NCBI RefSeq assembly: GCF_040802235.1
Contig: NC_133166.1
Location: forward strand, 2,232,001 to 2,296,000
Length of the DNA: 64,000 bases
Origin: Manis javanica
Taxonomy: Eukaryota > Chordata > Mammalia > Pholidota > Manidae
Reading direction: 5' to 3'
Part shown: positions 34,750-46,105 of the stretch, one piece after another
Layout of the letters: every line of letters begins with the position of its first letter
How positions within the stretch are numbered: position 1 is the stretch's first letter
Notes under the pieces: model-generated
Seen by the model: only the letters and a program-made list of their open reading frames with translations
Database searches by the model: none
Told to the model about the DNA's origin: nothing
Position numbers and translations under genes: made by a program

Positions 34750-35881
34750 CAAGGACTGATAGGAGTTTCCTGATGAATGAGACAAGGAAGAGTAGCCTGG
34801 GCAGAGAAAGGAGCATATGGCAAGGATACGCTCTATGGACACATGATGACATTCTGAAAAGTGTATTTAATACCTGTTGGAAAGTTTTCTATTATCTGAC
34901 ATAATGATTGTATTATGACATAGATACATTAACACAGTGTAGTCTTAATAACATACTCCTCGTGTCATCATATCCTAATTAATATATGATCCCCATACTC
35001 CAACAACTCTAATTGGTTCTTTAGAGACTGAGATCCATATTTCTAGGCTGTTCTGTGGAGGCAGTCCCAAAGCTGTCTTGAAGAAATGCATATCAGGTCC
35101 TACAAGCATGCAAAAATATCAGAAGAGAAGGAAAGAGTGTCAATTCCAATATTTCCTGATCAAGGGTAAGCAACCAGGAATAGGGGCATGTAAGAGGGCT
35201 TCTCTGTGACCTCAACTGCTGTTAGAATGAGGATGCGGAGTCTGGCTCGGCTCCCACAGGATCATTGTTATGCCAAACACACACTTCCAAAGAGGGATCC
35301 TAGTCATGATACATGTGACCTCCTAGAATTTGAAACTCAGTCTGGTAGTAATGAGGGGGCATCGTATGTTCACTTACACAGTGGAGAAATCAAGAGGCCA
35401 AAACATTGTGACCTGGACATGCTTTCTGACTCGAGTGGCTGTGGTCCTCCCTGTTGTCCAGACTGTAAATGTGTGATGTTTTCACTTATTTCTACTCATT
35501 TTCAGGTGCTAGAGGGACACATTCTCCCACAGAATTTTCAGTGAATTCTTAATTCACTGGAGGAGCTGGGGCAGAATGGCCACACGGGAACATGCACCTT
35601 AGAAACCCCCTCCATGAGATGCTTCAGAACGATTGGCTCTGCCTTTTTCTGGGTCTTTTATCCTCAAATTCATTTTATTGCAATTTATTCCAAATTCAAG
35701 ATGGATTTGAGACATTGGTTATGATTTTATCTCTTTTATTTACTCTTCCTTCTTAGAGACACAACACAGTGAGCCAGAAAAGTCCTTTTGAGTGTAGATG
35801 TATCCTGAATAGTTTATGCTAGGTTAGAGGTAGACAATACTTTGGATAAAGCCATTTCAAGATATAATTATTTGTCTATTC

Positions 35882-36607
35882 TAGAAATATTTATTAAGTG
35901 TTAATTAGTTGCTAAGAAGTATTCTGTATGCTGGGATACAGCAGTAAACAAGAGAGAGAAATCTTGCTTACCCATGTTGTTGCATTCCGGTGTGGAAAAA
36001 TGGACACTTGATACAATAAAGAAAACTTAGAAGATGACATTAAGACTTGGGGAAAATAGAGCAGGGTCTGAGCAGAATAAGAAGGATGGGTATTGTTGGT
36101 GGGAAGAGGTCATGGAATTTAAAGTGAAGTGATGAGAATGGGCCATAGTCAGAAGTTAAAGGAGATGATGGTGCAAACCTTGCAAATGTCTAGGGAATAG
36201 TGTTTCAGGCCGAGGAATAGATAGTTCAAAATTAATGCAAGGAAAGGCTGGTGTTTTTGAGAAGCAGTGTGAGTGTCAGTAAGCCTGGAGCAGAATGAAG
36301 GAGGGTGAGTCTTAGGACATAAGGATGTGTAGATAATGGACGTTTTGCTTATGAAGGACCACTAGGCCACTGTATGGAATGTGATTTTAATTTAGAATAA
36401 ATTGGCAGTGTATTTAGCGACATGAGTGTTATGAGATGTTTATTTTTTAAAGTGTTATACCAATTGATATACTGAAAATAGGTTTTAGAGGTCAAGTGTG
36501 TAGACCAGTCAGAATGATACTGCAATATCTTGGCAATGATGGTGGTATCTTGTACTGGGTGACAGCAACGGGAGCAGTGGGAAGCGCTCTGATTCGGGAT
36601 ATGTTCT
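35882..36607 (+). repeat. Ancient interspersed repeat, recent duplicate
   Basis: Copy of 7,790-8,515 within the 28-kb duplication, with only a handful of differences. Confidence 0.5.
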
Positions 36608-37891
36608 GCAAGTAGGGACATCAGGATTTCTCAGAAGCATAAAGAGGAAGGATGAGAGCAATAGAGCAGGTTGATTTGTAACATGTGGCTTGAGGAACAG
36701 AAGGCATACATTATATTACCTGATAGAAATGAGCAGAGAGATCAGTTTTGGAATTGAAGGTTAGGAGTTAAACTTTAAACATGTCATGTTTGGAGTATTG
36801 ATTCTTCAACTCATAATTATAGAATGTTAGCACTAAAAATCCATTTCAGCATCTTTTCGTGGTAGAAGTTTTAACCTCAGAATCATAACTGCAAGATCTA
36901 TGGCTGGATTTCTGGGAATTTGTCAACCCTCTAAAATTGTTGTGTTCATACGTATGTGCAGTTTTGGAAATTGGGGAAATAAATTATTGCTTTCATCGGT
37001 TCTTCAAAGATGTGCATGATTCAAAAATGTAAGAGCCATGAATTATTCCTCTATAAAGAAATTAAGGAAAGAACATAAGCTCACATGCTTTATTTGTAGT
37101 GAAACAAGTATGTGTATGCAAATGTTAGCATAGAAAGAATGTTGCTATCTTTGGTAAAATCCATGTCTCATTTCAACTAAGATTATGATAATGTCCTGTG
37201 TCCACCCCATACAAAAATTATATAAACATTCATATGGATTGTTCATTTGTTCTACACATTGTATTGTTGCAGGTAAGTTATCTGTTCTTATGAGAAATTC
37301 TATAAAATAGTTTAACAAATTGAAAATATAGAAGGTGGGTACTAGAAATACATCAACCAAATTTTTCATGTAGGTGAGCTTGTTTTCCGCCTGTGCTCTT
37401 AAAATCACACAGGTGATAATGCACTTAGAGCTCAGTTAAAATTACACAAGTGATTAGTGTCAGGCTGTCTCTATTACAGGACTGATCAATGAATTTTGCA
37501 CATCCAAGCCTGCCACTCTTTTGTCCAATTACATGTGAGTAGGTAAAAAAATATTAAGCAGTAGGATTTTACAAACATTCTGAAGGATGACATCATTCTG
37601 GCTTAAGTGATGAAGGAGGAATCAATCAGATGAGCAATTTAGTTTGGTGGAAATCCTAAATAGATGAAGAGCAGTGGTGAGAGAGAGGGTTATAAGCATA
37701 AATTCAAGCCAGTTTAGGGAACATTGGATGTAAACACTGGGTGTGCTTTGTGTGCGAATGAGGAGAGCTCTGTTTTCTACTGATAGAGAAATGGCTTGAT
37801 CTTTAGGACCCCAAGCTGCGTTTACCACAGTCACCAATCAAGTGATGGCCTCTCTGAACATCATTAGCTACATTTGAAGGACTCAGACACC

Positions 37892-38076
37892 CATGACATG
37901 TTTAAAGTTTAACTCCTAACCTTCACTTCCAAAATGTCCTGTGTCCACCCCATAAAAAATTATATATACATTCATATGGATTGTTCATTTGTTCTACACA
38001 TTGTATTGTTGCAGGTAAGTTATCTGTTCTATGAGAAATTCCATAAAACAGTTTAACAAATTGAAAATATAGAAGG
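37892..38076. repeat. Composite templated insertion, recent duplicate
   Basis: Same inverted-plus-direct structure as at 9,800-9,984, with its two source segments at about 36,747-36,789 and 37,190-37,335. Its presence in both recent copies shows the event predates the 28-kb duplication. Confidence 0.85.
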
Positions 38077-38626
38077 GCTTGCTTCTAGCAAACAGAAGCA
38101 CTAGACCTCCAGGTAGACATCTCGGGTTTGCATCCTACCTGCATTATTGACTCTGGCTTAGCTCAAAGATCAATGCTTTAAAATTTGCAAAAAGTCACAA
38201 TTTCCTCTTAGTTTTAGCCTTCTCTCACTGCCCTTACAGTTAGGGGTACATCAACGGTGAAGCTCCTGGTGCAGCAGCCCTAATTCCATGCATTTAGATT
38301 AAATGCCTCCCTTTAGCTTCTCTCTGGGAGCCTTGGCTTCAAGATATGAACTTTGAAGGAATTCTTGATGCCAAAGTTAAGTTCTTCTAATGTTCAACAT
38401 CCACTATATCAAAAAATGCCTCAATTATGTTTATAAACTCACATCAACTAGAAAAGTAGAAAACAATGCATTTTTAAAATAGATATTTATAAAGTTCTTT
38501 TCAATAGGTAAAGAAATTGAGGTTGTCAGAGGATTATAACATGGCTTAGCAAGATCAAGAGGGAAACAGTTCAGCTATAAAGCACATCAATGGCTGAGTG
38601 GTGGAGACCATAGGCAGCTGATAAAG

Positions 38627-38782
38627 AAAATTCTGGATGAAATACCAGCTCTGCTATTAGATCAGTTCTGTAATCTTGGAATTTTTTCATAAACTCTATG
38701 AAGATTATCATAGTACCTACCTTGTGAAGTTGTGGAAAGTATTGAGTTAAGATTCAGACTTATAATGCTTATTAGCTCATGA
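38627..38782 (+). repeat. MIR SINE fossil, recent duplicate
   Basis: Copy of the MIR at 10,535-10,690 in duplication copy 2. Confidence 0.63.
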
Positions 38783-39254
38783 ATAATATATATACATTTA
38801 ATATATTTTTTAGTATATATTTAATAAATGTATATTTCTGTTTGTTCTAATGGAAGTAGGAAGAGTTTAGTATATTGCTATTTGTATTATACTATCAGTG
38901 CAATGCCGGACACAAAAACTCTCAGTAATATATGAAGGATACCAAAATTTTTTGAGAGCTCACTATGTACCCAACATTAGGATGGTGTTTTCATGCATAT
39001 CTTAACTCCACCAGAGAACCTGTCAGGGGGTGTCATCTTTCTAACCCAGTTGGTGAGAATTAGGGTCATACCCTGCTGTAAGCAATTAATACGTGAAATC
39101 CCTAATTTCAAAAACAGATTACAACTCCCAAAGGAACAGACTGAATTTCAAAAATTCTAGACAGAAAGGAAAAAAGCCCACAAGTCTCCTAGAAACTGCT
39201 GACACAATTGATACTTTTATTTCTTTCAATAGAAAAATCACTAACTGATTGTTG

Positions 39255-39277
39255 TTTTTCTCATTAATGTTAATCAG
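39255..39277 (+). promoter_or_regulatory. Putative 5' UTR splice acceptor of OR gene 3
   Basis: Identical to the acceptor proposed for gene 1, ending in AG at 39,276-39,277, 18 bases upstream of the ATG. The whole upstream region appears identical to that of gene 1, so the two genes probably share regulation. Prediction only. Confidence 0.45.
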
Positions 39278-39295
39278 GCTCTCTCCTCTTTGGGT

Positions 39296-40234
39296 ATGGA
39301 AGTGGGAAATCTTACTATCTTGACTGAATTCATCTTGGTCGGCTTCTCAGCAGATCCCCGGTGGCAGCTGATTCTATTTGGAATATTTCTGATGCTCTAC
39401 TTGATAACCTTGTTGGGGAACATGACCCTGGTTATCTTAATCCGTATTGACTCTCGCTTGCACACACCCATGTACTTTTTCATTGGCAATCTGTCGTTCT
39501 TGGATTTTTGGTACACTTCTGTGTATACTCCCAAAATCCTGGCCATTTGTGTCTCAGAAGATAAGCGCATCTCCTTGGCAGGATGTGGGGCCCAGTTTTT
39601 CTTTTCTTGTGTTGTAGCCTACACTGAGTGTTACCTCCTAGCTGTCATGGCGTATGACCGCCATGCCGCCATCTGTAACCCACTACTTTATTCAAGTGCT
39701 ATGTCCAGTTCTCTCTGTACTGCACTCGTTGCTGGCTCCTACATAGGAGGGCTCTTGAATGCCATAGCCCATACTGCCAACACTTTCCGCCTGAGTTTCT
39801 GTGGTAAAAATATCATTGACCACTTCTTATGTGATGTAGCACCACTGGTAAAAATGTCCTGTACAGATACCCACGTGTATGAAAAAGTCCTCCTGGGTAT
39901 GGTGGGCTTCACAGTTCTCTCCAGCATTCTCGCCATCCTGATTTCCTATGTGAACATCCTTCGTGCTATCCTGTGGATCCGCTCGGCCTCAGGAAGACGC
40001 AAGGCCTTCTCTACCTGTGCTTCTCACCTCATCTCTGTCATGCTCTTCTATGGGTCCTTGCTCTTCACGTACTCAAGGCCAAGTTCCAGTTACTCCCTAG
40101 GAAGAGACAAATTAGCTTCCCTATTCTATACTGTGGTCAACCCATTTCTCAACCCTCTCATCTATAGCCTGAGAAACAAAGATGTCAAAGAGGCCTTACG
40201 GAAAGCAACACGGACCATAAGGGCACAAAGATGA
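39296..40234 (+). CDS. OR9G4-like: Olfactory receptor, OR9G4-like gene 3 (intact, mosaic)
   Basis: This gene codes for a 312-residue odorant GPCR; the ATG at 39,296 is the real start, as the preceding in-frame codon set begins with TTG. The frame is open and most hallmarks are intact ([37 protein letters not shown]). Three substitutions hit otherwise conserved positions: F178L and P182A change FFCDxPPL to FLCDVAPL in extracellular loop 2, and R227W alters the basic TM5-TM6 loop (AILWIRS). Along the gene, diagnostic bases switch between gene-1-like (start, around 39.69, 39.96-40.14 kb) and gene-2-like (39.60-39.68, 39.73-39.85, 40.18 kb), as expected of gene conversion or an ancient third paralog partly overwritten. 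Its 5' flank equals gene 1 while its 3' flank does not. Confidence 0.95.
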   Translation: MEVGNLTILTEFILVGFSADPRWQLILFGIFLMLYLITLLGNMTLVILIRIDSRLHTPMYFFIGNLSFLDFWYTSVYTPKILAICVSEDKRISLAGCGAQFFFSCVVAYTECYLLAVMAYDRHAAICNPLLYSSAMSSSLCTALVAGSYIGGLLNAIAHTANTFRLSFCGKNIIDHFLCDVAPLVKMSCTDTHVYEKVLLGMVGFTVLSSILAILISYVNILRAILWIRSASGRRKAFSTCASHLISVMLFYGSLLFTYSRPSSSYSLGRDKLASLFYTVVNPFLNPLIYSLRNKDVKEALRKATRTIRAQR

Positions 40235-41811
40235 ATGTGATCTTTTTGTGGAATGCCCTGATTGCATTTTGAAAATTATTGGCTTATACTCCTGTTTGTA
40301 TACATTACAATATTTAAGTGAATACAACTTACACATAATTCAATGACACATTGAGGAAATCACAGTTCAATATTTTATTATTATTTTGTTGTGATTATAC
40401 TATTTTAAACCTATCATATTGGGTGATTGGATTTTTCACAAGATTGTGTTTTGCTCTTTTGCTCTACTAGATTTTTATAAAATGTTTCCTCTTTATTATT
40501 TGGGGAGGCCAGGAAAGAAAAGAGGAAATCGATGGTTTTGTGCACATCATTTGACCTTGAATGTTGCTGAGCTGCTTTGGATTGTATAGGGAAAAGATCT
40601 GGAATGGTTCAGCTGCTAGAAATTTATTTGAATTTTACAAATATTTATATTTAGAAAGACATTCCCTCTATATTCCTTCATAATGCTATAATGCATATAA
40701 AGAAAATACCTTTGTAAACCCTGTGCCATCGACATCAGTATATTAGACAAAATGTTTGTGTAGATTAGACAAACCAATCAATACCTTTCTAAATTCTTGG
40801 AGAATAATGTGTTCCCAGAATTCTGTATCACCTTGAAAGAATGATCTGTCCATAGAGAGTAAGCACTCTGCCATTGTCTCCCTCATTTCATTCCACCACA
40901 TATTCCCATGCAGGAAAATATCAACACCAAGGGGAACAAACTGAAACGAACATACCAACCAGCAAAAACACACTATGTTCTAGAGCCAATGAAGCCACCT
41001 CGTGTTTTTTTTCCAGAAGATTGGAAAGATGAAGAAACGTAAAGCTCAATATTCAGTACATAGCAGATTTACTTGTTATTTTTTCCAAAACTGAATAAAG
41101 CAACTTCACAAATTAAGGATTGATAGTTGCATTTGATAAAGGATTAGCTTGTGCCTCAGAAGTCAATTTTGTTATTAAAGATCATAGCTATTGTAATGAC
41201 CACAGTAAAAATGCATTTAAATTAAGATTTTAAAACATATACTTGTAGCCACTTGGCCATTTTGGTAGTAACTTTGGCATTCTGATCTTCCTTTTCATCT
41301 GCATTCATTAAATAACACATCATACCTTCTCTCTTTTCATCACAATATTCTAATGTTCCTTATTCTTCCATTTACATAGAAGTTCTGTAAGGACTGGACA
41401 AGAAGGATTAGCATGCAATCTACATATGTCCAGAATCTATATTACATTTTCTTTATATTCCCATAAAGACCATAAGGTAGGGGGGAAGTACTGATTGGAT
41501 CTTAGGGGAGAGATAGTAAAGTAACATTGAATCCTGTGGATTCAGAGGTAATACATACTCTTCTATTTTTCATTAAACTGCGATAGTCCTTTTTAAGAAA
41601 TTTATTAATGTTAAATTAAATCTATCTTTTATAGTACAAATTATGGTTCCATCGCTGTAGCCAAAGAAACAAAATCTTTTACATTGAATTTCTTTTAGTT
41701 ACAGAAAAACAGGTGTTTTTAAATTTAGGTTTCCAAGCTTTTCTTGCAGTAAGCCATTTTTCCTGCTCACTGATTGGAGAAATTTATGTCAATTTAGACT
41801 TCAGATTGTCT
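40235..41811. other. Diverged 3' flank of OR gene 3
   Basis: This is alignable with 18,767-20,518, the 3' flank of gene 2, with heavy divergence and without the L1 insert of that copy. It therefore preserves the empty target site near 40.64-40.66 kb. Homology stops where the retroviral fossil starts. No gene is supported. Confidence 0.6.
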
Positions 41812-44760
41812 GGCCTGTGTCCATGCAAGACTTCCTGGGGGACAGTACTCAGGCTCTGCCTGGGCCATTGCCCCCGCAGGAGATCTATTGGGCATTGTGA
41901 TGTGACTGAGGGGGGACGCGGTGGTACTGGAGGCCATATGTAGAATTAATAATTCACTGGTCGTGCATGTATGTACACATCTTGGCACTGGTGGAGACAG
42001 GAGCTGAATGTTCTCTGATTTATGGCAACTCTGAGCATTTTCTGGGGACCCCTGCTGTGATAGATGGCTATGTGCATAAGGCAGTCAGAGTGAAGAAAGC
42101 CCAAATCCCACTGGGGATAGGGTGTTTTTCCCCAAAGGAGTATACTGTGCACATTTCTCCCATCCCTGAATAATGTTTTGGGGATAGATATTCTACAGGA
42201 CCTGTGGTTGCAGACCACTGCAGATGAGCTCAGACTGAGTGTACGTGTGGTAAAGGCAGTTCTGAGGGGACATGCTAAGCACCCTTCTGTAGCTCTGCCT
42301 GTACTTTGGTGGGTGACAAATACTAAGCAGTATAAATTGCCTGGAGGACACAAGGAAACTGGAAAACTCTAAGGAGTTGGAGAAGGTGGAAATCATAAAG
42401 CCCACTCATAGTGCTTTTAATTCCCCAGTGTGGCTAGTGAAAAAGCCAGATGACTCCTGGCATGACTGTGGACTACAGGGAATTGAATAAAGTCACACCC
42501 CCTTTGCATGTTGCTACCCCTCTATAGCAGCCTCAGTTATGAACTAGGGACGTATCATTATGTTGTGGATCTTAATGCTGTCCTTTCTATTGACATAGCA
42601 GAGGAAAGTCAGGAACAGATTTCCTTCACATGGGAAGGCTGGCAGTGGACATTTACTGTCCTGCTACTGAGATCCTCCACAGCCCCACCATTTGTCATGG
42701 ACCTGTAACCCAGGACTTGGCCACATGGAAGAGACCACAAATGGTGTGGCTGTGTCACTACATTGATGATATTATGCTCACATCTGATTTTCTTGCAGAT
42801 TTAGAAGGGGCAGTTCCTAGACTGATGAAACATTTATAGGAGATAGGATGGGCTGTGAACAGTAAAAGGACCTGGTTTGTCAGTAAAGTTCTTGGGGATT
42901 TTCTGCTTGGGTAAAACTGAAGTAATCTGAGGAGCAGTCATAGAAAGGATCAGGGCTTTCCCCACCCCAACCACTGCAGCAGTATCACAAGACATTTGGG
43001 TCTTTTGGGCTACTGGAGAGTGTTTATCCCACACTTGGCACAAATTCTGAAGCCCTTATACCAGTTGGTATGAAAGGGCATCAGATGTGACTGGAATGAA
43101 ACATGTGCAGCTGCTTTTACTGCTGCTGAACCAGCAGTCAAGGATGTATAGGACTTGAGTGTAATGGACTCTTCAAGGCTCTGTGAGCTATATGTTCATG
43201 TAACCAAAGATGAGTATGAATGGGGCCATTGGCAGCAGCTTAAATGAGCACACCAATCTATTAGATTCTTTTCACAACTATGGAAATGAGCAGAGGTCTG
43301 TTATACCTTAATAGAGAAGCAACTGGCTGCTGTGTACCACGACTTGCTGGCTACAGAGGCCATTGCTGGAACAGCTCTGACCAAGGTAATAATCACCTAT
43401 CCCATGGTGGGCTGAGTGTGAGACTGGACCCAAAGGCCACAGAGTGGTGTGGCACAGATGCTTACACTGGCCAAATGGGGTACATATTTACAGCACAGCA
43501 CCCTCTCTACTAGCCCCTTAAGTAGAGAACTCCAACCGTTATTGAGCCAGTGACATATACCAGTGGAAAACGGGAAGAACTTGCTTTTGAGCCATTGGTC
43601 GCTGAGAGTCCTTATCAGGAGGGAAAAGCCCTTATACCTGAAGATGCTTGGTATACAGACGGCTACAGTCATGGGCAGCTCCCGAAGTGGAGGGCTGTGA
43701 CTTTTCATCCTAAGACTGAGACAATATGGATGGAGGACAGAGAGGGGAAGAGCAGTCCATGGGCTCAGTCGTAGGCAGTATGGCTCATGATCACCAGGAG
43801 CCTTCCCCCATAGTTGGGTGCACTGTCTATCAGGGCTTGATCCTGTGGCTACCAACATGGTACCATGCTAACTGGATGGTTGGTCACTGGCCCCTTTGGG
43901 GGCAAGAACTGTGACAAGACCTATGGGCCTCTGGTCAGACTAAGACTGTTACCGTATATCATGTAATGCTAGTTGCCTTTGGCATCCCCAGGAAATGATG
44001 GAGCAGACACATTGGCCCAGGTGCGCTGGCTGGAAGGAAAGCCTGCTTCTGATGTAGCTCAATAGTTACATCAGCATTTGTTGCATGCAAGGCAAAAGAC
44101 AATGTGGGCTGTAGCCCATGAGTGGGGCTTGCTGTTGACCTTTGAAGAAGTCAACAGAGACAGGAAGGAGTGCCCTGTGTGCTTTAAGAGGGTCTTATAC
44201 TGAGTCTCTCAACAACATGGGGCAGTTGTATGGTGTCTGATACCACTTGTTAAGTGGCAGATAGACTATATTGGGCCTCTACCCATATCAGAAGGATATC
44301 CATAGACCATGACTTGTGTGGACACAGCTACTGGCCTGTTGGTTGCTTTTCCTGCATGTCATGAAGATCAGCAAACCACCAAGAGGGGCCTGGAGCATCT
44401 CTCTGCAGCCTATGGCTGGCTGCTGGTGATTGAGAGCAATCAAGGCACCCACTTTACTAGACATGTATCACAAGAATGGGTACAGCCTTTAGGGATAAAG
44501 TGGAAATTTCATGTACCATATAACCCCACTGGGGAAACTACGATAGAGAGGTACAATGGGTTGTTGAAATCTGACCTGAAGTCTGACACCAGTTGTCTTC
44601 GGGGTTGGTCAGTCAGCTTATGTGTAGGGAGTTCAGAGCAATCATCACACAGCAGCTGCAGCCAGGAGGCAGTCTAGGCCACAAGAACTGTAGAAGAAAA
44701 GAACCTTAAGGGCAATAAGATACATGTGTGATGATTTCTCTGAACTCCCTACCCATTCAG
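41812..44760 (+). mobile_element. Endogenous retrovirus fossil: pol-only remnant
   Basis: Retroviral pol pieces appear in the expected order on the + strand: a protease-like segment (ALVETGAECSLIYG, about 41.98 kb), reverse transcriptase with a YIDD box (about 42.76 kb), an RNase H-like segment (about 43.65 kb) and integrase (zinc-finger-like part about 44.07 kb, catalytic-core-like VDTATGLL and PYNPTGETTIERYNG, about 44.32-44.56 kb). No gag, env or flanking LTRs were recognised. It is broken by many interruptions and is an old, dead copy. The family is uncertain; class III (ERV-L-like) or class I are both possible. The left edge is set by loss of homology with 20.52 kb; the right edge is approximate. 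Confidence 0.85.
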
Positions 44761-45239
44761 CTACTGGCCACCTGTGGAATGGGTGAATTATGAACTTAAT
44801 GTGCATAGGACTTGGAACCTAGCTAGATTCTCTGGCTTGAGGATTATCATTATATTATTTCTGTTGTTATTGTATGTTATTTGTCTGCTTACAGTGCTCC
44901 AGTTTTCTCGCACAGGGGACACTGTGGATGATGGGGAGTGAGTATATTGTGAGGCATTATTTGTGGAAGGGTGGGCTGTGGGTAAAATTACAATATTTTC
45001 AGAATCTCTCACACAGCCTTAGTCCATCTCCACATCCATAGGTGATTACAAGGGAGATTCTGAGCGAGGGCACACCTGCCCTGGTGAGGTTTGGTGGGGT
45101 CTTCTTTGCAGCGGGTCATGAGAAACAGGTGAGCAGAAGTAGACAGCTGCTTGTAAGCAATAAATGGGTTTCTTCCACTTCATTTCTCCCTTTGAATGAT
45201 TTTGGCTTCAAAGGTTATTTGCTCCAAGGTGAGAACATA
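44761..45239. other. Unassigned stretch after the retroviral fossil
   Basis: No gene is supported. It may include the distal end of the fossil element (env-less 3' region or LTR remnant), but I could not match it to anything. Confidence 0.4.
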
Positions 45240-46105
45240 TTTTCCCTCCAGAGCTACACCTCTGCAATCTCATCTACCATCATTCCAACAAATTCTCTGT
45301 ACTGTACAGACACATCTGACACGCTGGGGACAGTCCCTCCACCCTTCACTCCATTTCCCACCTCTGTGCCTCCACACTTATAGTTTTTTTTCCTTTCCTA
45401 GAAAGGCCTCCCTCCCACATGATAACTATCCACGCATCTTCAGGTGCATGTACATGTGTCTCCCTCCTGTGTTAACCCTTGCAGAGCAGACACAGCGCTT
45501 CCCTCATGGCTCCTAACAAGCTCTCCCCACTGGCCTGCCTCCCACCAGCAAGTACATAGGGAATCCTATCATAAACTATTATGTTGTTTACAAAGTTATG
45601 GTTTCTCCCAATAAATCATACCCTTCTTGAGGTTCGTTCCCATGCCTTAGTTATCTCTCTTGTCCAAGGTGCCTGGAAGAATATCTAGAACATAGTAAAT
45701 GTTAGATCAATGTGTAGGTTGGAGGACAGATGATGAGCTCTGAGGGATCTGATTTTGAATCTTGTCCCCACAGGTCTCACAATTTAAGACCTTGAACAAT
45801 ACAAGTCTCAGCTCATTTGTAAATCATTTATATGATTCAGTTCATCTGTAAAATGGGTATAATAATCCCATTCATAAGATTATTGCAAAGGTTAAATTGG
45901 AATGACTCTTTAAGGCACTCTGAGAGTTTGCACACAGTAAGTGCTCAATAAATATTATCACAATAAAGGAGAAGCTTGAAGAATTGCTTTTAGAGACATT
46001 AGCCAATATGATGTCTTTCTTATTTAAAAATTGGGAAATGTACTGAAAATGATTAAAGGGAGATGGGATATATTTGTGACAAAATCTACCTTCATAGATG
46101 CTAAA
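45240..46105. repeat. Old duplicated block A (L2 and MIR fossils)
   Basis: This is homologous in the same orientation to 58,685-59,520. Shared segments in order include ctaccatcatt, gggacagtccctc, ttgctagaaaggc-like, cagacacagcgctt, the L2-like ccttagttatctctcttgtcc and a MIR-like region. Offset is about 13.4 kb and divergence is substantial. An L2 3' end (about 45,600-45,720) and a MIR (about 45,728-45,960, with tctgtaaaatgggtataataat and gtgctcaataaat) lie inside and predate the duplication. Confidence 0.8.

Larger units (their letters stand above)
28089..39357. repeat. Recent tandem segmental duplication, copy 2
   Basis: This is the second copy of window positions 1 to about 11,265, in the same orientation. 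It includes a second copy of the OR pseudogene, the MaLR LTRs at 30.74 and 34.36 kb, the ancient repeat at 35.9 kb and the composite insertion at 37.89 kb. Its right edge lies just inside the 5' coding part of the OR at 39,296. From there on, the sequence resembles both upstream OR9G4-like genes in patches, and its 3' flank matches neither closely. The breakpoint therefore sits in or next to a coding exon shared by paralogs, a natural substrate for unequal crossing-over or gene conversion. Confidence 0.92.

Noticed and set aside
45042-45383. 113-codon frame just after the retroviral fossil, considered as an envelope or host exon
   Set aside because: No motif supports either, and its 3' part overlaps an old non-coding duplicated block.
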